NCBI GenBank assembly: GCA_004321905.1
Contig: SCQF01000041.1
Location: forward strand, 62,001 to 126,000
DNA from: Verrucomicrobiota bacterium
GTDB lineage: Bacteria; Verrucomicrobiota; Kiritimatiellia; CAIQIC01
Direction: 5' to 3'
Length of the DNA: 64,000 nucleotides
The translations under genes were made by a program, and so were the position numbers. Of the stretch, positions 30,901-40,653 are shown one piece after another (the first letter of the stretch is position 1; every line of letters starts with the position of its first letter). The notes under the pieces were generated by a model. The model ran no database searches and was not told where the DNA came from. It worked only from the letters and a program-made list of their open reading frames with translations.

Positions 30901-31563
30901 CACCAAAGCCAGCAGTGCCAAGCCCAGTAGCATAAAGGCGAGGATCGTGTTGAGCGCCGGCGGGATGACGGGGCCACCATAGAGCAGGGGCGCGCTGTAG
31001 AGATAGGCCAGCAAAAAAGGCAGGCAGGTACCCAACAGCACGCCCGCCGTGCCCAGCGCCAGAAGCGTGCGCCACGCCGGGATCGCCGACCGCGAAAGCG
31101 AGGCTAGAAACGACAAACCGGCGAGCAGAAAGCAGAACGCGGTTAATGGTGACATGTGTCCCAGCGCCGCATTGCCAATGCTGCCTGTGATCGGCAGTCC
31201 GAAATGTTCAAACGACCATTGAAGGTCGAGGCTGCTTAGCGCGAACAACAGCAGCGCGGTCATCATGACCAGCCAGCCCAAGACCACGTTGACCCAATAG
31301 GTGCGGATGCGCAACGGTGTCCGGGCGCGCCAGCAAATGGCGACGCCCAACAGCAGTAACAGCACCGCCGTACTCGGTGCCATCGGTATCAAATCCGCTT
31401 TGATACTTGCCAGCAACGGCTGGCCCAAAATCCAACCGAGCAGGGCGGCGCAACTGAAGGCTGCCGCGGCGGCGCCGCCGGCATAGGTGGCGAAAATCGC
31501 AAGGAACTCCCATCCTCGGCGGCGACTGTCATCAACGCGTTGGTGCAACGTTTGCAAGACCAC
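27952..31563 (-). CDS. Hybrid sensor histidine kinase/response regulator with PAS domains
   Basis: N-terminal TM segments, PAS motifs (PAFEKITGYTRAEAYGQNPRILKSGKHE), H-box GGVAHDFNNMLQIIMGH, GTGLGLATVYGIVKQNHG, receiver VLVVEDEAPVLNL...LLTDVIMPEQSG. Confidence 0.93.
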   Translation of the reverse strand: MVLQTLHQRVDDSRRRGWEFLAIFATYAGGAAAAAFSCAALLGWILGQPLLASIKADLIPMAPSTAVLLLLLGVAICWRARTPLRIRTYWVNVVLGWLVMMTALLLFALSSLDLQWSFEHFGLPITGSIGNAALGHMSPLTAFCFLLAGLSFLASLSRSAIPAWRTLLALGTAGVLLGTCLPFLLAYLYSAPLLYGGPVIPPALNTILAFMLLGLALLALVNRPTALPPQVLERDFKTSFSFALIFIALAAGIVTTGYFYYQRYTQRYRSEVERQLSAIAELKADELMQWREERLGDGSILFKNTLFSTLVRHFFEKSADADAQRQLQTWLDKIQNHYQYDRVFLLDTQGVTRISAPAAALPSAALISRRVPEILRFGQIAFQDFYRNERDQRVYLAILIPVLDEADGGRPLGVLVLNIDPTTYLYPFLQRWPIPSQSAETVLLRRDDNDALFLSETKIQTNAALNLRISLKNNAFPVMQAALGKTGIVEGQDYYGCPALAYVRAIPDSPWFLMARIASAEVYAPLQERLWQMVVLINALLLGAGAGVGVIWRHQRLRFYQEQAETMAALHASEDKYKTLFDSARDAIMTIEPPSWRFTSGNPATLKIFGAKTEDEFIAHGPWDLSPERQPDGRSSIEKAKAMIETALRKGSHFFEWTHRRLTGEEFPAAVLLSRVQSAKKVFLQAAVRDITEQRHALESQARLVTAVEQSPETIMITAPSGKIVYVNPAFEKITGYTRAEAYGQNPRILKSGKHEAAFYRQMWTTLTAGKVWSGHLINKRKDHTLYEEEATISPVFEAAGKIVNYVAVKRDVTHEVALEEQNRQAAKMEAVGQLAGGVAHDFNNMLQIIMGHVEMLLQVLPPEHPLRPDLLEIQNAARRSADLTRQLLAFSRKQAITPIMLDINTAISGSLKMLKRLIGENILLRFTPQPQSGRVFMDPGQVNQILVNLVVNARDAISGTGTISIAAAPRTLLAADCRDKPDFVPPGDYVLLTFHDDGAGMTPEIQAHLFEPFFTTKGIGKGTGLGLATVYGIVKQNHGAITVQSAPQQGTTFTIYLPLANTTDVAKEEQAAERVPTGTETVLVVEDEAPVLNLVQWSLAQLGYTVLTASTAADALHFVEQYTGPIHLLLTDVIMPEQSGKDAAECIQKLRPGIRILYMSGYPADILEQYGHLPADLHVLQKPFSAAALAQQVRATLDTPPV

Positions 31564-31660
31564 CCTCCACTTGGCATATTCCTACACAAAACGCCGTTTT
31601 TCAACCAACATTTTGTGGGCGGAGAGATTTACGCACGCGATGCAGGCCGGCGCCGGCACG

Positions 31661-31677
31661 TTTCCAACCCTTGGAAA
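31661..31677. repeat. Solo TTTCCAA-N3-TTGGAAA palindrome
   Basis: tttccaacccttggaaa. Confidence 0.88.
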
Positions 31678-31682
31678 TTATC

Positions 31683-33122
31683 TCAGGGGTCGTTGTCTGG
31701 CGGGGTTTCTTTTTTGGCCTTCTTTTTCGGCTTCAAGCCAGGGCGATAGTTGGGATTTGGCGTTGGCATTTGCGCGCCCACCTGCTCGCGCCACTGGTGC
31801 AACACGGCTTTCAACTCTGCGGTTTTAGCCGGGTTGGTGGCCGCCAAATTCTTGGTTTCGCTTTCGTCGTCCTTGAGGTTGAACAATTCCGCCGCGCCAT
31901 CCTCGTAGAACTCGATTAACTTCCAGTCGCCTTGCCGAACGATACCGTAGGGGCTGTGGCAACTTTTGCGATAATGCGGGAAATGCCAGAAAAGCGCCGG
32001 ACGTTGCAGCGTACCGGTCTGGCGCAGCAGGGGCGCGAGGCTGACGCCATCGCAATGGTTTTCCGGCATCAGCGGCAGGCCGGCCATGTCCAGCATCGTC
32101 GGGAAAAAGTCGGTACTGATGACGGGCGTGGCGCAGGCGCTACCGGCCTGCACAACGCCGGGCCAGGCGATGATCAGCGGTTCACGAATGCCACCTTCGT
32201 AGGGATGGCCCTTGCCGGCGCGCAAGGGCACGTTGGTTGTCGCGCCCAGTTGGCCGCCGTTGTCGGACATGAAAATGACCACCGTGTGGTCGGCAATTTT
32301 CAGTTCCTCCAGTCTGTTCAGCACACGACCGAGGCTCTGATCTACGCTCTCCACCATCGCGGCGTAGGCCGGATTCCACTTTTGACCAAGGCGCGCGGCC
32401 TTCGCGCTATATTTCTCCATCATTTCCGGCTTGGCCATCAGCGGCATGTGCACCGCGTAGTGGCAGAAGTGCAGCAGGAACGGTTGAGTCGCGTGGCCTT
32501 CGATGAACTTCAGCGCTTCGTCCGTCAGCCGGTCGGTCAGGTATTCGCCTTGCGGCCCGTCCGGCAAATTCGGATAGGCATGCTTGTAGGGGCTGAAATA
32601 GGTCGCCGGCTGGCCCCAATGGCCGCCCGCGATGTTCACGTCGAAGCCCTGTTTTTCCGGGCTATAATCGGTGTCGCCCAAATGCCACTTGCCGATCAGC
32701 GCGGTGCTGTAACCGGCTTTTTTGAACGCCTCGGCCACGGTGACTTCTTCCAGCGGCAGATGCTTGCACCAATCCGGTGGTTGCAGCTTGGCGTTGGGCG
32801 GTGGCTTCTCGCCGGGGATCCAATCGGTCAGATGCAAGCGCGCCGGATATTTGCCGGTCATGATGCTCGCCCGCGAGGGGCTGCACACCGCGCAGGCGGC
32901 GTAAGCGTTGGTGAAGCGCATCCCGCGCTGCGCCAGCCGCGTGACGTTCGGCGTTTCATAGAACGTGTTGCCGAACGGCTCCACGTCGCGCGCGCCTAGG
33001 TCATCCACGAGGAAGAACACAAAATTCAGCGGGCGGCGATCTGGTGCGGCGGTTTCCACCGCCCGCGTCCACATCGCCCCGGCGGCCAAGGTCATGAGTC
33101 CGAGAAATTCGCGGCGTTTCAT
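31683..33122 (-). CDS. Sulfatase (arylsulfatase family); no palindrome in leader
   Basis: [43 protein letters not shown] active site; LNFVFFLVDDLGARD. Confidence 0.95.
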   Translation of the reverse strand: MKRREFLGLMTLAAGAMWTRAVETAAPDRRPLNFVFFLVDDLGARDVEPFGNTFYETPNVTRLAQRGMRFTNAYAACAVCSPSRASIMTGKYPARLHLTDWIPGEKPPPNAKLQPPDWCKHLPLEEVTVAEAFKKAGYSTALIGKWHLGDTDYSPEKQGFDVNIAGGHWGQPATYFSPYKHAYPNLPDGPQGEYLTDRLTDEALKFIEGHATQPFLLHFCHYAVHMPLMAKPEMMEKYSAKAARLGQKWNPAYAAMVESVDQSLGRVLNRLEELKIADHTVVIFMSDNGGQLGATTNVPLRAGKGHPYEGGIREPLIIAWPGVVQAGSACATPVISTDFFPTMLDMAGLPLMPENHCDGVSLAPLLRQTGTLQRPALFWHFPHYRKSCHSPYGIVRQGDWKLIEFYEDGAAELFNLKDDESETKNLAATNPAKTAELKAVLHQWREQVGAQMPTPNPNYRPGLKPKKKAKKETPPDNDP

Positions 33123-33378
33123 TATGTTTCCTTTCTAGGTGTGGCATCATTCTGCGGCACACGCGGCTTGATACACGAAATTGCGTCGCCACACAAATAC
33201 GAAGATGGACTATTTCCAAGGTTGCGGATTCTACAGGCAGGTTGGGGCGTGCGGTTCATCGCGAACGCCGGACACGCTATGCGGTGGTGGTCAAGGTGCC
33301 GAGCCGCAAGGTCCGGGCGTTCAACCGCATTCGGGCTGAGGCCCTGCGGGCCGAAGGTGTTGCATGTAGAGGTTGACT

Positions 33379-33460
33379 TCAGCACCTTGGAAACAGCGCT
33401 GTGCCCACCGCCACCCAGCTTGCGGCTCGCAGAAAATCACGCCGACAAATCCTGCGGAAT
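33379..33460 (-). pseudogene. Orphan Tat-leader stub of a sulfatase
   Basis: Minus strand reads CRRDFLRAASWVAVGTALFPRC*; ends in a half palindrome (tttccaagg). Confidence 0.5.
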
Positions 33461-33479
33461 GCGGCAACAGCGGGTGCGC

Positions 33480-35018
33480 TCATTTTAACTCCTTTTTGAA
33501 CGTCCGACAGCGCTCGCGAAGTTCATCCAATTGTTTGGCATACGCGGGATCGGTCGCCAAATTTTTGGTCTCCAACGGATTTGCGTGGAGGTCATAAAGC
33601 TCCTCGCTGCCCGGGCCGGTTTGTTTCAGCCACGCGGTGTACTTCCAATCACGGGTGCGCACGCCTTCGCACGGCTCGATATGCTTGGGTGGCTTTGGGC
33701 TGTGCTCATAGAGGTGTTGATAGAAGAAGGCGTCGCGCAGCGGCGCCTCCGGCGTACGCAGGATCGGCAACAGACTCTGCCCTTGCATTGCGGCGGGTGC
33801 CGATAGACCGGCCAAGCCGAGAATGGTCGGCGCGATATCTATATTGAGCGCCATCGCGTCCGAAATTTGTCCTCGTTTGGCCACCGGCGCGCGCGGATCG
33901 CAGATGAGGAGCGGCACGCGCAGCGATTCTTCGTGCATGAACCATTTGCCCCAGAAACCGTGCTCGGCGGCAAAGTGACCATTGTCCGAAGAGAAAATCA
34001 GCACGGTGTTATTCGTCAGCCCGCGCTGCTGAAGCTCCTGCTGGATTTCGCCCAGGCAGGCATCAACCCCCTCAATCAGGCGATAGTATTGGCGTAGTTG
34101 CGCATTACGCCGGTCCGGCTTTTCTATCATTTCCAAACCGTGCTCGCTCTCCAGGGACTTGCGCAAAAACTCCGGCTGGCGCAGCGCCTCGGCCAGGGTA
34201 ACGTTTCCACGCGCCGGGATATCCACACCATTGAAATCCTGCTCAAAGCGTGGCGCATAACCGTGCCACGGCCCGTGCGGCGCTTTGAGACTGACCGCCA
34301 GGCAGAAGGGTTTGGCCGGATCGCGTTGATCAAGGAACGAACGAATCTTGGCCGGCACAAATTCCGTTTCGTGCACGGGGTTTTTCAGCGAGGGATGCGG
34401 GCCTTTATTCTGCCCGCACCCGTTAAGTCCTTGGGACGCCTTGGGACAGGAGCAGAAAAAGTTGGCGCGCTCCGTCGTGCCATTATTCCGAATGTAATTG
34501 CAGTCGCGATCATGCCAATAGAGCGCTTGCACCATATCGCCGGCCCAGAAGTCGTACGCCATCGCGCATTGCTGATAGTAGGACCGATCACTATCGTTGA
34601 TGCCCCATTTGCCAATGAAGCCGGTGTAATACCCGTTTTGCCGCAGCACCGTCGGATATACACCTTCCAGGGAACGCAGCGGAGTGTGGAAATCATTGAC
34701 GCCGTGCCGGCACGCATGTTGGCCCGTCAAAATGCAGGCCCGGCTGACGGCACAGATGGACGTGGTGACGAACGCGTTTTGGAACCGCGTACCGCCAGCA
34801 GCCAGGCGATCGAGCGCGGGTGTTTTCAGTACCGGGTTGCCCGCGCAGCTCAGGGCATCCCAGCGCATGTCATCGGCGAGCACGAAAACAAAATTCGGCC
34901 GCTTTGTTTCCGAACCTTGGAAACCGGCTCCGTCCGTTTTTCCAAGCCTCGGAAAAGCTAACGCGGCGGTCCCGACCAGTTTCAAAAAATCACGACGTTG
35001 ATACATGAGCTTGTTCAT
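33480..35018 (-). CDS. Sulfatase with CAVSR active-site variant; repeat in leader
   Basis: [69 protein letters not shown]. Confidence 0.92.
   Translation of the reverse strand: MNKLMYQRRDFLKLVGTAALAFPRLGKTDGAGFQGSETKRPNFVFVLADDMRWDALSCAGNPVLKTPALDRLAAGGTRFQNAFVTTSICAVSRACILTGQHACRHGVNDFHTPLRSLEGVYPTVLRQNGYYTGFIGKWGINDSDRSYYQQCAMAYDFWAGDMVQALYWHDRDCNYIRNNGTTERANFFCSCPKASQGLNGCGQNKGPHPSLKNPVHETEFVPAKIRSFLDQRDPAKPFCLAVSLKAPHGPWHGYAPRFEQDFNGVDIPARGNVTLAEALRQPEFLRKSLESEHGLEMIEKPDRRNAQLRQYYRLIEGVDACLGEIQQELQQRGLTNNTVLIFSSDNGHFAAEHGFWGKWFMHEESLRVPLLICDPRAPVAKRGQISDAMALNIDIAPTILGLAGLSAPAAMQGQSLLPILRTPEAPLRDAFFYQHLYEHSPKPPKHIEPCEGVRTRDWKYTAWLKQTGPGSEELYDLHANPLETKNLATDPAYAKQLDELRERCRTFKKELK
34907..34955. 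repeat. Paired palindromes (32 bp) in sulfatase leader
   Basis: tttccgaaccttggaaa / tttccaagcctcggaaa. Confidence 0.9.
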
Positions 35019-35025
35019 CTTGGCG

Positions 35026-36516
35026 TCACTGCGGTCGGGCGGCCTGCCAGCCGGCATACAGCAAGGCTTTCAATTCCTGTACGATCGCCGCGGATTTGGG
35101 ATCGTTGGCCAAGTTGTGCCACTCGTGCGGGTCGCGGGTGTGGTCATAGAGTTCGGTTCCGGCCTGACCTTCGTTCCATTCGGTGTAACGGTAGCGCTCG
35201 GTACGCACACTGCGCCCGATCGCTTTGTTCCGCGAACCTTTTCCTTGGCCGCTGTAGCCGCCCTTGAGGCCGTGAATCACCTGCGTAAACGCGCCCTGCT
35301 TCCACGTGCGGTCCGGATCATCCAACAGCGGGCGCAGGCTGATGCCTTCGAGGTCTTGGGGTGCCTGCAGCCCACAGAGTTCAGCCAAGGTCGGATAGAT
35401 ATCCACCAGTTCCACCAAGCGTGACGTGGCCTTGCCGGCCGTCTTCATCCCCGGGACCGCGATGATCAGCGGTACGCGCGCGGCCTCCTCAAACAAGGTC
35501 ATCTTCTGCCACTGGCCGTGCTCGCCGAGGTGATAGCCGTGGTCGCTGATGAACACCACCACCGTATTTTCCGCGAGGCCCTGCCGCTCAAGTTCGTCGA
35601 GGACGTGGCCGAACTGTGTGTCCATGAAACTGACCGAGGCGTAGTAGGCCTGCATGACCGTGCGCTGTTGCGCCGCGTTCATGCCATAGTGCGGCGGCGT
35701 CACGGTGAACGCGGCGGGCGGCTTGCCCTCGCGGTCGCCAGCTGGGTTTTGCGCCAGCGTGAGCTTCTCCGGTGGATAAAGCCCGAAATATTTCTTTGGC
35801 GAGACATAGGGCGTGTGTGGGCGGAAAAAGCCCACGGCGAGGAAGAACGGCTTGTCTTTGTGTTCACGCAACAGCTTGCAGGCCTCCTGCGCGATCTTGC
35901 CATCGGTCTGCTCCACATCAGCGCCCTCAGCCGCCAACCAACTGAGCGTCCCGCCATACTTGCCGGCACCGACCGTGACTTGCGCCTTCTCGCCCGTGAT
36001 GATACTGAAAATTTTGTCCTCGTCGTCGCAGTCACGGCCGCGCGGATTGACCACTTTCTCCCACGAGACCGGGTCATCGAGACCAGCGGTGCCGATTTGG
36101 GAGGGCACGCCGTAGTGATAGAGCTTGCCGACGCGTGTGACATAATAGCCGTTCTGCTTGAACAGTTCCGGCAACGTCACGGTCTGAGGCCGATGTTCAC
36201 GAAAACGGGTTTGGTTGTCGGTGACACCGCTGGTGTCCGGGCGCAGCCCTGTGAGAAAGGAACTACGGCTGGGATTGCAGAGTGGATACTGGCAGTAGGC
36301 GCGGTCAAAGCGCAGGCCGCGTTGTGCCAGTTGATCGATGCGCGGCGTCAACGTCGGCTCGCCATAGCAGCCCTGTACCGCACGGCAATCATCCGACACC
36401 AGCAGCAGCACGTTCAACGGCTTCGCGGGGACGGCGAGCGCAGGCCTCCGCCACGACAAGGCGGCTACGCCTAGTCCCGCTAGTTTTAGAAAATCACGAC
36501 GGCGTAACAATGACAT
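35026..36516 (-). CDS. Iduronate-2-sulfatase-like sulfatase; no palindrome in leader
   Basis: [71 protein letters not shown]. Confidence 0.94.
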   Translation of the reverse strand: MSLLRRRDFLKLAGLGVAALSWRRPALAVPAKPLNVLLLVSDDCRAVQGCYGEPTLTPRIDQLAQRGLRFDRAYCQYPLCNPSRSSFLTGLRPDTSGVTDNQTRFREHRPQTVTLPELFKQNGYYVTRVGKLYHYGVPSQIGTAGLDDPVSWEKVVNPRGRDCDDEDKIFSIITGEKAQVTVGAGKYGGTLSWLAAEGADVEQTDGKIAQEACKLLREHKDKPFFLAVGFFRPHTPYVSPKKYFGLYPPEKLTLAQNPAGDREGKPPAAFTVTPPHYGMNAAQQRTVMQAYYASVSFMDTQFGHVLDELERQGLAENTVVVFISDHGYHLGEHGQWQKMTLFEEAARVPLIIAVPGMKTAGKATSRLVELVDIYPTLAELCGLQAPQDLEGISLRPLLDDPDRTWKQGAFTQVIHGLKGGYSGQGKGSRNKAIGRSVRTERYRYTEWNEGQAGTELYDHTRDPHEWHNLANDPKSAAIVQELKALLYAGWQAARPQ

Positions 36517-36597
36517 GGATTTTCTTTCATGGTTCAGCGATGGTTGCTCAATCTTCCTTGAGAAAACGGGTGACACCGCCCTTTATTTTAACGCAGG

Positions 36598-38412
36598 TTA
36601 TTTAGTGGCCGCGTCCCCTGCGTGTAAGGTCAACAGCAGTGCGCGCAGGTCCATGACCTGTTTGCCAGGAAGTTTCAACGCGCGCAGGGTCAACAACCCA
36701 CGGCCTTGCTGGAATTCGATCATACCCAGTCGCGACGGTTTGAAATCTTTCACGTAGGACTCGCTCTTGCGCGGAAAGCGATCATGCTCGGCGCCCCGTA
36801 GCGGCGGATCGTTCGCTTCCGAAATGACGCCCTGAACGCGGCTCCCGTTCAGGCTCAATTCGACCGTCGCGCCCACCTCGGCTGCGGGGCAGGTGTAATA
36901 GACAACCACTTCATATTTGCCCGGCGTTTCTACGACCACATCCCACGTAATGGCGTCGTCGGTGCTGGTCCAGTTTGTGAAGTAGGAACAGTTGGGGGCA
37001 TGGGCGCTGCGTTTGATGTGCCCGTGTGCCACGCCGTCGCGCGCGGGTAGGGTGGTGCTGGGGAAATCAGGGTAGCCGACGGTGAAGGGGCGGTCTTCAT
37101 CGTGTAGCCCGGCGAGCACCTCTTTTTTCCAGCGCGCCACCGCCTGCGCGAGATTCTTCGCGATAACCGGCTGCTCCGTCGTCACATCGCGGGTTTGCCC
37201 GGGATCGGCCTCCATATCGAATAGCTTACCTTCATGATCCAAACGATACCGCTGCGTCCGCACGCTGACCTTGCGACTCCAATGCGAAAAAATCATACGG
37301 TCAGGTAATCGAACATCGTAATCCAGCAATAGTGGTTTGAGGGATTGGCCATCCAGCGGTTTGCGATGGGCGGAAGGAATAGCGGCGAGATCGGCCAGTG
37401 TGGGCAACAGATCAATCGCGCCGGCAATTTGCGGCACGCGTTTACCGGCGGCAATGTGGCCCGGCCAGCGAATCAAGAACGGCGCACGCACACCGCCTTC
37501 GTCCGTCGAGCCTTTCATGCCCTTCATCCCGCCGTTCCAGCGATTGCTATTCGGGCCGTTGTCGCTGAAATAAATCACGATGGTGTTTTCGGCCAGTTTG
37601 AGTTCATCAAGTCGCCGCAAAATGCGCCCGACGTTCCAGTCAATGTTCTCGCACATCGCCAACGCAGCGCGGGTGAAGCCAAGGTCCTCGGCGGCGGGAT
37701 TGAGTCCGCGCAACTTCACTTCGCGTTCGGCGAACTTTGTATAAAACTGATCCGGCACCTGCATCGGCGCATGCGGGATATTGAGCGGCACATAACAGAA
37801 AAACGGACGCTGCTGATGCGTCTCGATAAACTGGAGGGCATGATCAGTCAGATCATCCGCGAGATAGCCCTTGCCTTGCACCGGCTGGCCGTTGTGCTCC
37901 AGCGGCGGGTCAAAATAGGTGCCCCAGTGGCCGGAACAAAACCCATAAAACTCATCGAAGCCGCGTCCGTTGGGGTGATAGGGATATTGTGTTCCGTTGT
38001 GCCACTTGCCGAACGCGCCGGTCGCGTAGCTCGCGGCCCTGAAAACCTCGGCGATGGTCTGCTCGTCGCGATTCAGCCGCTCCTCGCCGGTGGAGACGCC
38101 GGACACACCGCCGCGCGGATGATAACGGCCAGTGAGAAATTCCGCGCGCGTCGGCGAACATACCGGGCACACATAAAACCGGTCGAACAACGCGCCATCG
38201 CGGGCGAGTGAATCAATATGCGGCGTGGCGAGGTTGCTGTTGCCGTTGATGCTCAAGTCGCCCCAGCCCTGATCGTCGGCCAGAATGATGACGATATTCG
38301 GTTTGGCAGGTTGTTTTTCCAAGGCTTGGAAATCGGGCGCGCCACTTTTTCCAAGCCTTGGAAACGCCAACGCGCCGAGACCGGCAAACTTCATAAAATC
38401 GCGGCGCTGCAT
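36598..38412 (-). CDS. Arylsulfatase with extra C-terminal domain; repeat in leader
   Basis: [71 protein letters not shown]. Confidence 0.95.
   Translation of the reverse strand: MQRRDFMKFAGLGALAFPRLGKSGAPDFQALEKQPAKPNIVIILADDQGWGDLSINGNSNLATPHIDSLARDGALFDRFYVCPVCSPTRAEFLTGRYHPRGGVSGVSTGEERLNRDEQTIAEVFRAASYATGAFGKWHNGTQYPYHPNGRGFDEFYGFCSGHWGTYFDPPLEHNGQPVQGKGYLADDLTDHALQFIETHQQRPFFCYVPLNIPHAPMQVPDQFYTKFAEREVKLRGLNPAAEDLGFTRAALAMCENIDWNVGRILRRLDELKLAENTIVIYFSDNGPNSNRWNGGMKGMKGSTDEGGVRAPFLIRWPGHIAAGKRVPQIAGAIDLLPTLADLAAIPSAHRKPLDGQSLKPLLLDYDVRLPDRMIFSHWSRKVSVRTQRYRLDHEGKLFDMEADPGQTRDVTTEQPVIAKNLAQAVARWKKEVLAGLHDEDRPFTVGYPDFPSTTLPARDGVAHGHIKRSAHAPNCSYFTNWTSTDDAITWDVVVETPGKYEVVVYYTCPAAEVGATVELSLNGSRVQGVISEANDPPLRGAEHDRFPRKSESYVKDFKPSRLGMIEFQQGRGLLTLRALKLPGKQVMDLRALLLTLHAGDAATK
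38316..38364. repeat. Paired palindromes (32 bp) in sulfatase leader
   Basis: tttccaaggcttggaaa / tttccaagccttggaaa (mutually complementary). Confidence 0.96.
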
Positions 38413-38441
38413 AAATGTACCTTTCATGCGGTTGCGTACCG

Positions 38442-40049
38442 TCAATCTTTGGGCACGAGACTTTTCCACCAGGTAGGGTTGGGTTGCCAATGGGGATCGA
38501 GATAGGCGGCGTGCGCTTTTTCGAGCCGGGCCTTAAGTCCCAGCGCGTCTTTCCGGTGCTGCTCGGCCATCGCCTCGGTAAAGTCGGGATTGGGTTGCGG
38601 AAGCTTGGCGCCGGTCTCTTTGAGCCAGGCTTGCAACTCCCTCCAGAGTTGCCCGGTGCGCGCCGCTTCCTGTTGCGCGAGATCGTGCTGCTCACCGATG
38701 TCACCGGCCAGATGATAAAGCTCGTTGCGATTGTCCTCCCAATAATGGATGAGTTTCCACGCGCCTTGGCGGATGATGGACGATGGTTCGCCACCCTGGT
38801 TGCCGTAATGCGGGTAATGCCAGAAGAGCGGTCGCGGCGCGAGCTGGTCGCCCTTCAGCAACGGCACCAAGCTGACTCCGTCAACGTGTTGGTGCGGCTG
38901 CAAGGGCAGCCCCGCCAGTTGCAGGAGCGTGGGATAGAAATCGGTTCCGATCGCCGGCGTATCGCAAACACTGCCGGGCCGGGTAATGCCGGGGGCCTTG
39001 ATGTAGAAAGGTACGCGGATCCCGCCTTCCCACTGACGCCCCTTGCCTCCGCGATAGGGCAGTTCGGAGGAACTAAAGCTATCGCCCGATGAAACGCCGC
39101 CATTATCGCTGGTGAAGCAAACAATGGTGTTGCGATCCAAACCCAGTTCCGCGAGCCGCTGCAACACCCGCCCCGTAGCGGTGTCCATGTCCTCGATCAA
39201 GCCCGCATAGATGGGGTTGTCCTGTACCTGCCGGACTGGCAGGGTGCGGTCAATCTTGAAGCGTTCTGCCGGCGGCGGCAACGTGGCTGCCTTTGCGCGA
39301 TATTTGCTCCACAACGGTTGGGAGGTTTCGATTGGCCCATGAACGGCATAGAACGCGAGGTAGGCCAGAAAGGGTTTGTCCTTGTGCTGCTCAATGAAGG
39401 TAATGGTTTCGTTGGCCAGTCGCTGGGTGAGCGATTCACCCCGCGGGCCGTTGGGCAGGTTCGGATTTTTCCAAGGGGAAAAGTAACCGCCCGTCGGCCC
39501 GCCCGCATCCCAGCCGCCCTTATTGATGTCGAACCCGTGATCCTCCGGCCAGGAACCCTTGCTGCCCAGATGCCACTTGCCGGCGAAAAACGTGGCGTAA
39601 CCGGCCTGCTTCAGCGCTTCGGCCAGCGTGGTGTCGGCGGCTGGCAGGTTGCGGGTGTAATCAACGGGCAACAATTTAACCTGCCGCTGGCGCGCAAAGG
39701 CTTGCCCCACAGCCGCGCCGATGTAATCGGTGATGCCATGCCGGGCGGGATACTTGCCCAGCAGAATACTCGCGCGTGACGGGCTGCACACCGGACAGGT
39801 GGCATAACCCTGCGTGAAACGCATGCCGCTGCGGGCGAGGGCGTCAATATGGGGCGTCTCATAAAACGTACTGCCCTCGATGCCGACATCCTTGATCCCG
39901 TAGTCGTCCACGAGAATGAAGAGAATGTTGGGTTTTTCCAAGCGTTGGAAATCCGCCGCGTGCAGCGTTCCAAGCCTTGGAAACAGTGCGGCGCCAGCCA
40001 GGCCGAAGCCGGCCAGTTTCAGGAAATCACGACGCGAGATTGATTGCAT
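38442..40049 (-). CDS. Sulfatase; repeat in leader
   Basis: [71 protein letters not shown]. Confidence 0.95.
   Translation of the reverse strand: MQSISRRDFLKLAGFGLAGAALFPRLGTLHAADFQRLEKPNILFILVDDYGIKDVGIEGSTFYETPHIDALARSGMRFTQGYATCPVCSPSRASILLGKYPARHGITDYIGAAVGQAFARQRQVKLLPVDYTRNLPAADTTLAEALKQAGYATFFAGKWHLGSKGSWPEDHGFDINKGGWDAGGPTGGYFSPWKNPNLPNGPRGESLTQRLANETITFIEQHKDKPFLAYLAFYAVHGPIETSQPLWSKYRAKAATLPPPAERFKIDRTLPVRQVQDNPIYAGLIEDMDTATGRVLQRLAELGLDRNTIVCFTSDNGGVSSGDSFSSSELPYRGGKGRQWEGGIRVPFYIKAPGITRPGSVCDTPAIGTDFYPTLLQLAGLPLQPHQHVDGVSLVPLLKGDQLAPRPLFWHYPHYGNQGGEPSSIIRQGAWKLIHYWEDNRNELYHLAGDIGEQHDLAQQEAARTGQLWRELQAWLKETGAKLPQPNPDFTEAMAEQHRKDALGLKARLEKAHAAYLDPHWQPNPTWWKSLVPKD
39935..39983. repeat. 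Paired palindromes (32 bp) in sulfatase leader
   Basis: tttccaagcgttggaaa / gttccaagccttggaaa. Confidence 0.92.
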
Positions 40050-40061
40050 AATTTTCCCTCA

Positions 40062-40639
40062 TTAATACCGCCGGAACTTATCACGCCCGGGCGTGGCTGG
40101 CAATGCGGTCTGCCATGCTGATACTTTTTGTTTTAGCACGGCCACGATGGCCGGTTGTTGGGTGGCCACGTTGTGCAATTCTTCAGGATCGCTGGGGATA
40201 TCGTATAGTTCGGGACGACGGCCGTCTGCGTTGATGAGGAGTTTCCAACGGCCGTCGCGAGTGGCAAGAACGGGCGCGTTGTGTTCCTTCATCCCCGCGA
40301 GCGCGTCGGCCTTCGGTAAGGGCGCCCCGGTGAGCGCACAGAGCGCGGGCCGCACATCCTCGGAAGCGACCACACTGGTGCCATCCACGCGACCTGACAC
40401 TTCTTTGTCCAACATCTTGCCCATCACGTCCATCAGGCGGACGAAATGCCTTGTAAGGGACACGGCCGTTGGCCGCTTGCGCTTCCGATATGCGGGGGAA
40501 AAAGGCGCGCGGATAGTCCGGCCCCAGCCCGCGCAAGTTGTTGGATTGGGCCAACGCATTATTTTCCAAGGCTTGGAAAACTCACCACCAGCGCCATGCT
40601 GAACCCCGCCAGCTTCAAAAAATCACGTCGTGTATTCAT
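40062..40639 (-). pseudogene. Decayed sulfatase: Tat leader plus palindrome followed by stop and frameshifted C-terminal remnant
   Basis: ATG at 40639: [26 protein letters not shown] then, in other frames, NNALAQSNNLRGLGPDY... and DGRWKLLINADGRRPELYDIPSDPEELHNVATQQPAIV; no CxPxR. Confidence 0.8.
40563..40579. repeat. Solo palindrome in sulfatase pseudogene
   Basis: tttccaaggcttggaaa. Confidence 0.9.
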
Positions 40640-40653
40640 GCGTTATCCCGCCT

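Noticed and set aside
27952-31563. Hybrid two-component system (HTCS) polysaccharide regulator
   Set aside because: Kinase plus receiver but no C-terminal AraC/HTH domain; called only as hybrid histidine kinase.
33230-33376. Possible transposase fragment (RAVHRERRTRYAVVVKVPSRKVRAFNRIRAEALRAEGVACRG on plus strand)
   Set aside because: Vaguely transposase-like but too short, no inverted repeats or target-site duplication seen.
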